In this document: positions 31,665 through 41,700 of the stretch, piece by piece | Layout of the letters: each line of letters opens with the position of its first letter | Numbering within the stretch: the first letter of the stretch is position 1 | Source of the DNA: Kumtagia sp963839725 | GTDB lineage: Bacteria > Pseudomonadota > Alphaproteobacteria > Rhizobiales > Rhizobiaceae | Length of the DNA: 64,000 nt | Assembly (NCBI GenBank): GCA_963839725.1 | Contig: CAWIWT010000035.1 | Location: forward strand, 248,001 to 312,000 | Direction of reading: 5' to 3' | The notes under the pieces: model-generated | The model's database searches: none | Told to the model about the DNA's origin: nothing | The model's input: the letters and a program-made list of their open reading frames with translations, nothing else | Made by a program: the position numbers and the translations under genes

Positions 31665-31979
31665 ATGAACGATGTCATTGTGATTGGTGCCGGCTCGTCA
31701 GGTCTAGCGGCAGCGAAGACGCTGAGTGCAGCGGGGCTTACATTTAAGGTGCTGGAGGCTATGAATCGCGTCGGCGGCCGCGCATACACCTCTTCCGAGC
31801 ATTTCGGCATTCCCTTCGACATCGGCTGTGCATGGCTGCATGCCGCCGACCGCAATCCGTACTTTCCGGAGGCGGAAGCCGCCGGCCGGACGCTTCATCA
31901 CCACGACATGAATGTCGACCACCTCTATTTCGGCAAGCACATGGCGTCGGAGGCCGCGTTGAGCGGCGCCCCGCCCTAA
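31665..31979 (+). pseudogene. Truncated flavin-containing amine oxidase (N-terminal 104 residues)
   Basis: It starts MNDVIVIGAGSSGLAAAKTL with the FAD-binding GxGxxG fold and FKVLEAMNRVGGRAYTSSE, the standard opening of flavin monoamine oxidase-like enzymes (usually 400-460 residues). The match runs to about residue 100 (YFGKHMASEAALSG), then TAA at 31979. The catalytic C-terminal two thirds is absent; the next gene begins 13 bases later. I read it as a truncated remnant rather than a functional small protein. Confidence 0.75.
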
Positions 31980-31992
31980 CGAGTATCGTTTC

Positions 31993-33087
31993 ATGAAGCT
32001 TTTCACCTGTCCGCAATGCGGCCAGCGCCTCTATTTCGAGAACGCGCAATGCCTCGCCTGTGGCAGCATCGTGCTCTACGATCCGGATCGCGCCGAATTC
32101 GAGCTGTCGGGCAGCGACAAGGTGTTTCAGTGCATCAACGCCAATGAGTGCGGTTGCAACTGGATAGGCGAGCTGGATCAGCCCTTCTGCCGCGCCTGCG
32201 CTCTCAACAAGATCATTCCCGACCTCTCCATCGACGGCAACCGGGAACGCTGGACGCGTGTCGAGGCCGCGAAGAAACGCGCCATCTATTCGTTGCTGGC
32301 GTTTGGACTGCCGGTCGGTCCCAAGATCAATCCCGAGGATGAAATTGGGCTGGCCTTCGACTTCCTCGCCGATCCGCTGGGTGGTGGCCCCGGCGGCGAA
32401 CGCATCCTGACCGGTCATGACAATGGCCTGATCACGCTCAACGTCGCCGAAGCCGACTCCGCTGAGCGCGAGAGAATGCGCGCCCAGATGGGCGAGAATT
32501 ATCGCACCTTGCTCGGGCATTTCCGCCACGAGCTTGGGCATTATTATTGGGATCGGATGATCCGCGACGACCGGGTTTGGCTCAATGCCTTTCGCGCGCT
32601 GTTCGGCGACGAAACGCCCGACTATGAGCAGGCCCTGCAGGCGCACTATTCCAATGGCGCGCCGCAGGATTGGCAGTTGCGTCATATTTCGGCGTATGCC
32701 GCGAGCCACCCCTGGGAGGACTGGGCGGAGACCTGGGCGCACTATCTCCACATCACCGATACGCTGGAGATGGTGCAGTCGCTCAACATGCGTCTCGGAG
32801 AGATCGAGACGGTGGACGCGAACGAACTCGGCCGAGGGGATCCGGGCGGCGGGGCGGCCGCTGGCGGCGATGCGGATGGCACCGCGAGTTTCAACAAGAT
32901 CATCGAGCGCTGGCTGGTGCTTTCGGAAGCATCCAATTCCATCAATCGCTGCATGGGCCTGCCCGACCTCTATCCCTTCGTGATCTCGCCACCGACCGCC
33001 GACAAGCTGCGGTTCGTGCACGAATTGCTGGCTAGCGAGCACCACGCCATCGGCAATGTTTCACCGCCGCATGGCACGCATGGTTAA
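31993..33087 (+). CDS. Putative zinc-binding metallopeptidase (zinc ribbon + peptidase_Mx)
   Basis: 364 residues. Residues 1-75 hold three zinc-ribbon Cys pairs (CPQCG, CLACG, CINANECGC, CRAC). The zincin motif HELGH is at residues 179-183 (LGHFRHELGHYYWDRMIRDD) with a downstream DWAETWAHYLHITD as probable third ligand region. This is the COG4307/PF15887 family of bacterial proteins with no experimentally known substrate. It is probably cytosolic, because no signal peptide is present. It lies next to the truncated amine oxidase. Confidence 0.85.
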   Translation: MKLFTCPQCGQRLYFENAQCLACGSIVLYDPDRAEFELSGSDKVFQCINANECGCNWIGELDQPFCRACALNKIIPDLSIDGNRERWTRVEAAKKRAIYSLLAFGLPVGPKINPEDEIGLAFDFLADPLGGGPGGERILTGHDNGLITLNVAEADSAERERMRAQMGENYRTLLGHFRHELGHYYWDRMIRDDRVWLNAFRALFGDETPDYEQALQAHYSNGAPQDWQLRHISAYAASHPWEDWAETWAHYLHITDTLEMVQSLNMRLGEIETVDANELGRGDPGGGAAAGGDADGTASFNKIIERWLVLSEASNSINRCMGLPDLYPFVISPPTADKLRFVHELLASEHHAIGNVSPPHGTHG

Positions 33088-33185
33088 TGGCCCTTTAACC
33101 CTCGATCCCTAGTCTTGCGGTCAACTCCGCCAGCGCTGCCTTGTCGGTGCGCTGGGATGTTTGGACGGACTTATGAGGACTTCGC

Positions 33186-35891
33186 ATGCGTTCTGAGGCA
33201 ACCGCGCCGCTCACGCTCTCCGATACCGGGCAGGGAATTGGCGCATTCTTGCGTCGGCAAGTCGGCCGGTTGACCGGCCTGGGTATATTCGCAGGCGTGG
33301 CTTTCGCACTGGCTAGCCTCGGCACATGGAACGTAGCCGATCCCAGCTTTAGCCATGCAACGGACAATCCCGTCACGAACGCAATGGGCTACGCCGGCTC
33401 CGCCTTTTCCGACATCGCCATGCAGTTCTACGGGCTTTCCGCTGTCGCCGCGCTCGCGCCGGCGGTGGTTTGGGGCATTCTCTTTCTGTCGGCCAGCTTT
33501 ATCGACCGGAAACTCCGTCGCGGCATCGCCTGGTTCGGCGCCTCGCTGCTCTTTGCCGGCGTTGCCGGTTGTGTCACGCCCCCTGACACCTGGCCTCTCC
33601 CATCGGGCCTGGGCGGTGTTCTGGGTGACATAGTGCTCAAGATTCCGGCGCTGATCATTGGCGGCTATCCAACCGGCCTGATTGCCATGGCCTTGGGCAT
33701 CGCTCTTTCGATCCCGGCGCTCGGTCTTGCGGCTTTCGGGTCAGGGCTGTTGTTCCGCCGTGCCGCTCCGGTGGCAAAGGCGGCACGTCCGGCGCGCGAA
33801 CAGCAGGTCGCCGACGACCTCATCTACGACGACGACGATGAGGGCGACGAGGGCATCCTCGCGCTTGGCGCGATCACCCATTGGTGGCTGTCCGCCCGCG
33901 CTTTCATTCGCCGCAGGCGCGCCAGCCAGCGTGTCGAGGATGACGGCTTTGACATTCCCGCGCCGTCTCGCGGCTGGCGTGAAGCCGCGGAGCGCGTCGA
34001 GTTTGCGGAGAGGGCGGAGGCCCGTGTCAGCCACGCCGGACGCGCCCGCGTCGAGCCGGAATTCTTTGCCGCCATGGTGGCTGACGGGCAGAAGCTGCAA
34101 GTACGGCATGACTTGGATGCTCCCTTTGATGCGCCCTTCGACAGCGGTTTCGATGAGGACGAAGAGTTGCAGCCGGTACGCACAATGGAACGCGCGGCGC
34201 CAACCGCTCGCGTGCAGCCTTACCGCTCGAACCCATCGGGAGCGCCGGTAGCGCCAAGCATGCCGCATTTAGGTGCCGCAGGCTCCACTCGCATCGACAG
34301 CCCCGCTCCGCGCCCGTCGCCTGGTGCCCGTGGCCAGCGCGAGATGTCTGCCAAGGACGCTTTTGAAATGCCGGCGCTGACCTTCCTCAGCGAGCCGAAG
34401 AGTGTTGCACGCGACCCGAGCCTGTCCAAGGACGCGCTGGAACAGAACGCTCGTACGCTGGAAAGCGTGCTGGAGGATTTCGGCGTCAAGGGCGAGATCA
34501 TCCATGTACGCCCCGGCCCCGTTGTGACGCTTTACGAACTGGAGCCGGCGCCGGGCATCAAATCGTCGCGCGTCATCGGCCTTGCCGACGATATCGCCCG
34601 CTCGATGAGCGCTATTGCCTGCCGTGTCGCGGTCGTGCCGGGGCGCAATGCGATCGGTATCGAACTGCCCAACGCCAAGCGCGAAACCGTCTATCTGCGC
34701 GAGTTGCTGGCCAGCCGCGATTTCAATGAGACCAAGGCCAACCTGGCGCTGGCGCTCGGCAAGACCATCAATGGCGAGGCGGTGATCGTCGACATCGCCA
34801 AGATGCCGCACGTTCTGGTCGCCGGCACCACCGGTTCGGGTAAGTCGGTCGCCATCAACACTATGGTGCTGTCGCTGCTCTACCGCATGACGCCGAAGCA
34901 GTGCCGGCTGATCATGATCGACCCGAAGATGGTAGAACTGTCGGTCTATGACGGCGTCCCGCATCTGCTGACACCCGTCGTCACCGATCCCAAGAAAGCC
35001 GTCGTGGCGTTGAAGTGGACGGTGCGCGAGATGGAAGATCGCTATCGAAAGATGGCCAAGGTCGGCGTGCGCAACGCTGAAGGCTTCAATGCGCGCGTCG
35101 CTCAGGCTGCCGCCAAAGGCGAGAGCATTCGCCGCACAGTGCAGACCGGATTCGACCGCGACACCGGCGAGGCGATCTACGAGACCGAGGAACTCAACCT
35201 TGAGCCAATGCCATTCATCGTCGTCATCATCGACGAGGTCGCGGACCTGATGATGGTGGCGGGCAAGGACATCGAAGGCGCGGTGCAGCGGCTCGGCCAG
35301 ATGGCCCGCGCAGCCGGCATCCACGTCGTCATGGCGACGCAGCGCCCCTCGGTCGATGTCATCACCGGCACGATCAAGGCCAACTTCCCGACCCGCATGT
35401 CCTTCCAGGTGACCTCTAAGATTGATAGCCGCACGATTCTGGGCGAAATGGGTGCGGAACAGCTGCTCGGCCAGGGCGACATGCTGTTCATGGCTGGCGG
35501 CGGACGCATCCAACGCGTCCACGGGCCATTCGTTTCCGACGCCGAAGTGGAGAAGGTGGTCGACCACCTGAAGCTGCAGGGCGTTCCGGAATATCTCGAT
35601 GCCATCACGCAGGATGACGAAGAGGACGATGAAGAGGATACGGCGCGCGGCGGATACGGCGGCGGTGGCGCCGGCAATTTCGAGGATTCCGACGATCCAT
35701 ACGATCAAGCGGTTTCGATTGTTCTGCGCGACGGCAAGGCTTCGACCAGCTACATCCAACGCCGGCTAGGCGTCGGCTACAATCGCGCTGCTTCGATCAT
35801 CGAGAAGATGGAGAAGGAAGGCATTGTTGGCCCGGCCAACCATGCTGGAAAACGTGAGATTCTGGTGCCCACGGAACAAGACAATATGTGA
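33186..35891 (+). CDS. ftsK: DNA translocase FtsK
   Basis: 901 residues. Residues 1-190 hold four membrane helices (LTGLGIFAGVAFALASLGTW onward). An acidic/Pro linker (about 200-400) follows. The motor domain follows, with Walker A VAGTTGSGKSVAINTM near residue 547 and Walker B VIIDEVADLMMVAGKDIEGA. The C-terminal gamma winged helix (DPYDQAVSIVLRDGKASTSY, GVGYNRAASIIEKMEKEGIV) reads KOPS sites. It pumps chromosomes through the closing septum. It heads a conserved run ftsK-lolA-xthA. The linker is rich in GDE/DDD repeats. Confidence 0.97.
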   Translation: MRSEATAPLTLSDTGQGIGAFLRRQVGRLTGLGIFAGVAFALASLGTWNVADPSFSHATDNPVTNAMGYAGSAFSDIAMQFYGLSAVAALAPAVVWGILFLSASFIDRKLRRGIAWFGASLLFAGVAGCVTPPDTWPLPSGLGGVLGDIVLKIPALIIGGYPTGLIAMALGIALSIPALGLAAFGSGLLFRRAAPVAKAARPAREQQVADDLIYDDDDEGDEGILALGAITHWWLSARAFIRRRRASQRVEDDGFDIPAPSRGWREAAERVEFAERAEARVSHAGRARVEPEFFAAMVADGQKLQVRHDLDAPFDAPFDSGFDEDEELQPVRTMERAAPTARVQPYRSNPSGAPVAPSMPHLGAAGSTRIDSPAPRPSPGARGQREMSAKDAFEMPALTFLSEPKSVARDPSLSKDALEQNARTLESVLEDFGVKGEIIHVRPGPVVTLYELEPAPGIKSSRVIGLADDIARSMSAIACRVAVVPGRNAIGIELPNAKRETVYLRELLASRDFNETKANLALALGKTINGEAVIVDIAKMPHVLVAGTTGSGKSVAINTMVLSLLYRMTPKQCRLIMIDPKMVELSVYDGVPHLLTPVVTDPKKAVVALKWTVREMEDRYRKMAKVGVRNAEGFNARVAQAAAKGESIRRTVQTGFDRDTGEAIYETEELNLEPMPFIVVIIDEVADLMMVAGKDIEGAVQRLGQMARAAGIHVVMATQRPSVDVITGTIKANFPTRMSFQVTSKIDSRTILGEMGAEQLLGQGDMLFMAGGGRIQRVHGPFVSDAEVEKVVDHLKLQGVPEYLDAITQDDEEDDEEDTARGGYGGGGAGNFEDSDDPYDQAVSIVLRDGKASTSYIQRRLGVGYNRAASIIEKMEKEGIVGPANHAGKREILVPTEQDNM

Positions 35892-35967
35892 CCGCCCTTG
35901 TCTTCGCCCCACTAAAGCCCAACTACATTCCTAGCTGACCCCAGCGAAGAAGAACCGCCATTTTGGG

Positions 35968-36648
35968 ATGACGACAATGACAAATGAAGCGGCGAGAAAA
36001 AGTTTTGGCACCCTCACCCGGCGCAGCCTGATCGGCATGGCGCTCGGCCTGTCCGGCATGCTGGCAATGCCCGGCATGGTGCCCACCGCAGCGGCCCAGG
36101 TTTCGGCCACGGCGCAGAAAATCGCCGACCATTTCGCTTCGATTCGCACCATGAGCGGCGAGTTTGTGCAGTTCGGCCCGCGCGGTGAGCAGACCGGCGG
36201 CAAGTTTTACATCGAGCGTCCAGGTAAGATCCGCTTCAACTACGACGTCAAATCAGGATTCCGGGTGATTTCCGACGGTAATTCCGTCGTCCTTGAAAAC
36301 CCCAGGATGAAGACGATGGACCTTTATCCGCTCTCCAAGACGCCACTGAAGCTGCTGCTCGCCGATCGCATCGACCTCTCCGGGGGGCGGGTGAAGAGCG
36401 TCAAGGAAGAAGACGATCAGACGGTGATCCAGATGGCCGACAAGTCGGCCTTCGGCAACGCCCGCATCACCATGAAGTTCGATCCGTCGAGCTACGAGCT
36501 CAAGGAATGGACGATCACCGATGCGCAAGGCAAAAACACGACGGTGATGATCTTCAACGTCAAGCAGGATGTAAAGCTCGACCAGAAGCTGTTCACCATC
36601 GACTACAAGAAGAATCTCGACCTCAACAAAAAAAGCTCGAATCGATAG
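35968..36648 (+). CDS. lolA: Outer-membrane lipoprotein carrier LolA-like protein
   Basis: 226 residues. The N-terminal leader (RRSLIGMALGLSGMLAMPGM) with a twin-Arg-like RRSLIG and an AAAQ cleavage site predicts export. The LolA core is IADHFASIRTMSGEFVQFGP, GKFYIERPGKIRFNY, and LKEWTITDAQGKNTTVMIFN. It should ferry lipoproteins across the periplasm from LolCDE. It lies 76 bases after ftsK, the common rhizobial order. Confidence 0.93.
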   Translation: MTTMTNEAARKSFGTLTRRSLIGMALGLSGMLAMPGMVPTAAAQVSATAQKIADHFASIRTMSGEFVQFGPRGEQTGGKFYIERPGKIRFNYDVKSGFRVISDGNSVVLENPRMKTMDLYPLSKTPLKLLLADRIDLSGGRVKSVKEEDDQTVIQMADKSAFGNARITMKFDPSSYELKEWTITDAQGKNTTVMIFNVKQDVKLDQKLFTIDYKKNLDLNKKSSNR

Positions 36649-36671
36649 GCGCCCCAATAGGCCCTTGGACT

Positions 36672-37589
36672 GTGGTTATCCTGACCAAATTACGCGACCT
36701 GACGGTCGCGGAACCTTCCGCGCCTGACCGGCCTTTGCACCTCAGTGCCGCCAGCGGCCTTGTCGATCTCGGCGGTCATGTTGCCGTTATCGCCGACGAC
36801 GAACTGCATATCGGCTGGTTTCCATTAGCCGGCGGCGCGCCCGGTCGTCTCATTCGTCTCTTCGACGGCAGCCTTCCACCCGAAAAAGCGCAGCGGAAGA
36901 AGCGCAAGCCCGATCTCGAGGTGCTGACACATATTCGCTCGGCTCCGGGATATCCTCACGGCCTGCTGCTGGCGATAGGGTCCGGCTCGACGCCCAACCG
37001 CTGCAAGGGCTTCGCACTTGAGGTCGACGCGCGTTGCCAGTTGAAGCGACTTTCCCAAATCATCGACTTCCAGCCCCTGTTCGAAGCCCTTCGTGAAGTA
37101 GCCACCGACCTCAACGTCGAAGGTGCAACGATCCGGGGTGACGAGTTCCGCCTATTCCATCGCGGCAACAACAGCTTTCCGGACAGTCTGGTAGTCAGGC
37201 TGCCACTACCGGCGCTTCTCGCGGCCTTGGGAACGGGGCGAATGGAGTCCGTCGAGCCGCTCGGCGTGCATCGCCTCGATCTCGGACGGGTTCAGGGCGT
37301 GCCATACTCGGTTACCGATGCGTCGGCTTTGCCGGACGGGCGAACCGTCATCACGGCCGTCGCGGAAGATACCGGCAATGCCTACGCCGACGGCACTTGC
37401 CTCGGGGCGTTGATAGGCGTCGTCGACCAAGACATGCGCGTCGCCCGGACATGGCATCTCCATCCTGTCCACAAAGTGGAAGGCGTCAGCGCAAGCGCTC
37501 AAGCTAATCGCGTGTCCCTGCTGCTGGTCGCCGATGCCGACGATCCGGATGTCGCCGCATCGCTTTTCGGAGCAACGATAACCATCTGA
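36672..37589 (+). CDS. DUF6929 family protein
   Basis: 305 residues from a GTG at 36672 (VVILTKLRDLTVAEPSAPDR); no better start was seen. It has repeated beta-propeller-like segments (HLSAASGLVDLGGHVAVIAD, HGLLLAIGSGSTPNRCKGFA, DLNVEGATIRGDEFRLFHRG). The family is small, mostly proteobacterial, with unknown function; the blades and the charged H/D residues recall phytase-like or strictosidine-like propellers. It lies between lolA and xthA, where many relatives have no gene. No signal peptide, so probably cytosolic. Confidence 0.7.
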   Translation: MVILTKLRDLTVAEPSAPDRPLHLSAASGLVDLGGHVAVIADDELHIGWFPLAGGAPGRLIRLFDGSLPPEKAQRKKRKPDLEVLTHIRSAPGYPHGLLLAIGSGSTPNRCKGFALEVDARCQLKRLSQIIDFQPLFEALREVATDLNVEGATIRGDEFRLFHRGNNSFPDSLVVRLPLPALLAALGTGRMESVEPLGVHRLDLGRVQGVPYSVTDASALPDGRTVITAVAEDTGNAYADGTCLGALIGVVDQDMRVARTWHLHPVHKVEGVSASAQANRVSLLLVADADDPDVAASLFGATITI

Positions 37590-37660
37590 GCGCACCGATC
37601 GCGGCTTGCCTTTTGGCGCCTTCGCTGCCAGTTTCCGCGCGCCTTCATCCGGACCCGCTC

Positions 37661-38467
37661 ATGCCGCTTTCCATTGCCACCTGGAACATCAATTCAGTCC
37701 GCCTTCGCATGCCGATCGTCGAACGCTTTCTCACCGAGAACACACCGGATGTATTGTGTCTGCAGGAGACGAAATGTCCTGATGACCAGTTTCCCTCGGC
37801 GGCGTTCCGCAAGCTGGGCTACGAGCACATCGCCATCAGCGGTCAGAAGGGTTATCACGGCGTCGCGACGCTGGCGCGGCGTCCGGTCGAAATCGTGGAC
37901 CGCCGCCGTTTCTGCGACATCGAGGATTGCCGCCACATTTCCGTGCGCTTTCCCGCAGGCGGCAAGTCGATCCTGCTGCACAATTTCTACGTTCCGGCCG
38001 GCGGCGACGAGCCCAATCCGGAGATCAACTGGAAGTTCAAGCACAAGCTCGATTTCGTCTCCGAGATGAACACGATCCGCGCCGAGGCGGAGGGCGATGC
38101 GGCTTCGGTTCTCGTTGGCGATCTTAATATCGCGCCGTTGGAACATGACGTCTGGTCGCACAAGCAGCTGCTCAACGTGGTCAGCCACACGCCGGTTGAA
38201 ACCCAAAATTTCGAGGCAATGCGCAAGGCCGGCAGATGGATCGACCTGATGCGTCATAGCGTGCCTGACGAGCAGAAACTCTACACCTGGTGGAGCTATC
38301 GTGCCCAGGATTGGCGGGCGTCAAACCGTGGACGCCGCCTCGATCACGTCTGGTCATCGGAAAACCTGCTGCCGGCGTTCATCGGCTACAGCATATTGAG
38401 TGACGCGCGCGGCTGGGATCGTCCATCAGACCACGTGCCGGTAATCGCACGATTCAATCTTGATTGA
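37661..38467 (+). CDS. xthA: Exodeoxyribonuclease III
   Basis: 268 residues from the ATG at 37661. It starts with ATWNINSVRLRM and LCLQETKCPDDQFP (catalytic Glu), then SVLVGDLNIAPLEHDVW (catalytic Asp/Asn) and YTWWSYRAQDWRASNRGRRL, DHVW, with the C-terminal SDHVPVIARFNL (His/Asp). This is AP endonuclease/3'-5' exonuclease for base excision repair in the cytosol. It is the last gene of the ftsK-lolA run and is followed by an intergenic mosaic repeat. Confidence 0.95.
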   Translation: MPLSIATWNINSVRLRMPIVERFLTENTPDVLCLQETKCPDDQFPSAAFRKLGYEHIAISGQKGYHGVATLARRPVEIVDRRRFCDIEDCRHISVRFPAGGKSILLHNFYVPAGGDEPNPEINWKFKHKLDFVSEMNTIRAEAEGDAASVLVGDLNIAPLEHDVWSHKQLLNVVSHTPVETQNFEAMRKAGRWIDLMRHSVPDEQKLYTWWSYRAQDWRASNRGRRLDHVWSSENLLPAFIGYSILSDARGWDRPSDHVPVIARFNLD

Positions 38468-38473
38468 ATCGCG

Positions 38474-38576
38474 CCGCCTACCGCATCGGCCCGAAAATCG
38501 GAATCGATAAGCACGATGCGTAGTTTCAAAGAGATACAGCGTCCTTTGCGCGTCCGAAAGGACGCGCGGCGCTGTA
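38474..38576. repeat. Intergenic mosaic repeat, family 2, copy D
   Basis: Same orientation and nearly the same sequence as 7855-7962. It contains CCGCATCGGCCCGAAAATCG, then GATACAGCGTCC and the closing GACGCGCGGCGCTGTA palindrome. It follows the xthA stop by 6 bases. It lacks a few bases in the centre relative to copy C. Confidence 0.8.
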
Positions 38577-38756
38577 ATGAGCGGCAGCACCCGTTTGTGC
38601 CCGCAACCGGCCTGCCGGAGCCGGCGACGGACCTGTGTTCTTTGATACAATGACCTATGATTTCGTTTGACGCGGGTTGAAAGGGACGAAACACTCCCGC
38701 ACCATAACCAACGAGAGTTTGCGCCGAGGATGGCGCCTCCCGCATAGGCATCTGCA

Positions 38757-41700
38757 ATGACCCTCCACGAGGTCGCACTCGGCGACAAGTTCGATCTGTC
38801 GAAGGAGCGCGTGTTCCTCTCTGGCGCGCAGGCGATCATTCGCATGCTGTTGATGCAGCGCGAGCGCGACCGGCTGGCCGGCCTGAATACTGCGGGCTTC
38901 GTTTCCGGCTACCGCGGTTCGCCACTCGGCGGGCTCGACATGCAGCTGTGGAAGGCCCGCCAGCAGCTGGGCGAGGCGGGTGTCGTGTTCCAGCCAGGGC
39001 TAAACGAAGAGCTGGCGGCAACCGCCTGTTGGGGCACGCAACAGACGGAACTGGGCGGCGAAGGCCGATACGACGGAGTGTTCGGCCTCTGGTACGGCAA
39101 GGGCCCGGGCGTCGATCGTTCCGGTGATGTGTTTCGCCACGCCAATCTAGCCGGCACCTCCAAACATGGCGGCGTGGTCGCGTTGATGGGTGACGACCAT
39201 ATGGCCGAATCCTCGACCAACGCCCACGCGACGGAGTTTGTCTTCGTCGCAAGCATGATCCCGATCCTCAATCCCGCCGGCGTGCAGGAGCTGATTGATT
39301 ACGGGCTCTACGGCTATGCGTTGTCGCGCTTTGCCGGAATGTGGACAGCCATCAAATGCGTAAAGGACAATGTCGAATCGACCGCGTCCGTCGATTCCTC
39401 GCTGGATCGGGTCCGCATAACGATCCCGGAATTCGATATGCCGCCGGGAGGACTCGGCATTCGTGACGAGATCGACCAGCTTGGCCAGGAAGAGCGGCTG
39501 TTTGATTGCAAGCGCGCGGCGGCATCCGCCTTCATCCGCGCCAACGACATCAACCGGATCATCTATTCCGGCGGACGCAGCGCCAAGCTCGGCATCATCA
39601 CCGTCGGCAAGAGCTATCTCGACGTGCGTCAGGCGCTCGACGATCTGGGCATCGGCGAAGCGAAGGCCAATCGCATCGGCATCCGCCTGTTCAAGGTCGG
39701 TGCGCCATGGCCGCTCGACCTCGACCATATCGCTGACTTCGTCGCCGGGCTGGAAACCGTCGTGGTGGTCGAGGAAAAGCGCTCTCTGATCGAGGTGCAG
39801 CTCAAGGAAGCGCTTTACAACACCAGCCATCGCCCACTGATCGTCGGCAAGACCGACGAGGGCGGCAGCTGGCTGTTTCCGGCCAAGGGCGCGCTCGACC
39901 CCAATGAGATCGCGATCGCGCTTGGCGACCGAATCCTGCGCACGATCGGCCATTCGGAAGAGATCGCCGCGCGCGTGGCGCGGCTGCGGCAATTTCAGGC
40001 GATGCTTGCCGATACGCAGGACATCGGCCACCGCACGCCGTATTTTTGCTCCGGCTGCCCACACAACAGCTCGACGAAAGTGCCCGAAGGCTCGGTCGCC
40101 GCGGCGGGCATCGGCTGCCATTTCATGGCACTTTGGATGGACCGCTCGACCTCCGGCTTCACCGCAATGGGCGGCGAGGGCGCGCAATGGGTCGGCCAGG
40201 CGCCATTCGTCAGCCGCGAGCACATTTTCCAGAATCTCGGCGACGGCACGTACAACCATTCCGGTAGCCTGGCGTTGCGCTTCGCCAAGGCTTCCGGCGC
40301 CAACATAACCTACAAGATTCTTTACAACGACGCCGTCGCGCTGACCGGCGGCCAACAGCACGAAGGTGGGCTATCGGTTCACGCCATCGCCAATCAGGTT
40401 CGCGCCGAGGGCATCGAGTGGATCGCTGTGGTCAGCGACGAGCCGGACAAATACGCCGCCAGTTTCCCGGCCGGCACCACGGTGCATCACCGCGACGACC
40501 TTGATTCCGTCCAGCGCGAATTGCGTGAGGTCAAGGGCGTTTCCGTGCTGATCTATGACCAGACCTGCGCGGCGGAAAAACGCCGCCGCCGCAAGCGCGG
40601 CACTTTTCCAGACCCCGACAAGCGGGTGATCATCAACGAACTGGTCTGCGAGGGATGCGGTGACTGCGGCGTTCAGTCCAACTGTGTCTCGGTCCAGCCG
40701 GTCGAGACCGAGTTTGGCCGCAAGCGGCGCATCGATCAGTCGAGCTGCAACAAGGACTTTTCCTGCGTCAACGGCTTCTGCCCGTCCTTCGTGACGGTGC
40801 ATGGCGCAAGAATCAGGAAAGCCGAGGAGGTCGCCGGGTCGGACGATCCGCTGAAGGGCGTGCCGATGCCTGTGACTTCCGGGCTGGGAGAGCAGGGATG
40901 GTCGGCGATCATCGACGGTGTCGGCGGCACCGGCGTCGTCACGATCGGCGCAATCCTGGGCATGGCCGCACACCTTGAGGGCAAAGGCTGCGGCATGATC
41001 GACATGGCGGGGCTCGCTCAGAAAGGCGGTGCCGTCTTCACACACCTTCGCGTTGCCCGTACGCCGGACGACATCCACGCCATTCGCGTTTCAGCCGGCA
41101 AGGCCGATCTGATCCTTGGCTGCGATCTCGTCGTTTCTGGCTCGCGCAAAGTCCTGGGGGCAGTCCATGAAGGCCACACGATGTTTGTCGCCAATACCGC
41201 GGAAATCATGCCGGGAGACTTCACCCGCGCGGCCGACTTTTCGTTGCCGACGGAGCGGCTGAAGCGAGCAATCCGTAAGGCGGCCGGTGATGATCGCGCG
41301 CATTTCTTCGACGCTACCCAAACGTCCGCCGCCCTGTTCGGCAATTCGATCGGCGCCAACATGTTCATGCTCGGATTCGCCTTTCAGAAAGGCGCCCTGC
41401 CGTTGTCGGCGGAAGCGATCGAGCGGGCGATCGGTCTGAATGGCGAAGCCGTCACGATGAATGTAGCGGCCTTCCGCTGGGGGCGCCGCGCCGCCTATGA
41501 CCCGGATTTTGTTCAACAAATCGCCCTTGGTTCGAAAGCAGATACCGCGCCTGTCCCGGCGCAGTCGCTTGATGACGTCATTGCGCGCCGCGCCGAATTC
41601 CTGACCTGCTACCAGGATGACGCCTATGCCCGCCGCTATCTGGATCGGGTTGAGCGGATCCGGAAAGCAGAAAGCCATGCCGTGCCCGGCTCGACCAAGC

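Noticed and set aside
31759..33045. 428-codon minus-strand ORF over the metallopeptidase gene
   Set aside because: The plus strand encodes zinc-ribbon and HELGH motifs, so this frame is antisense.
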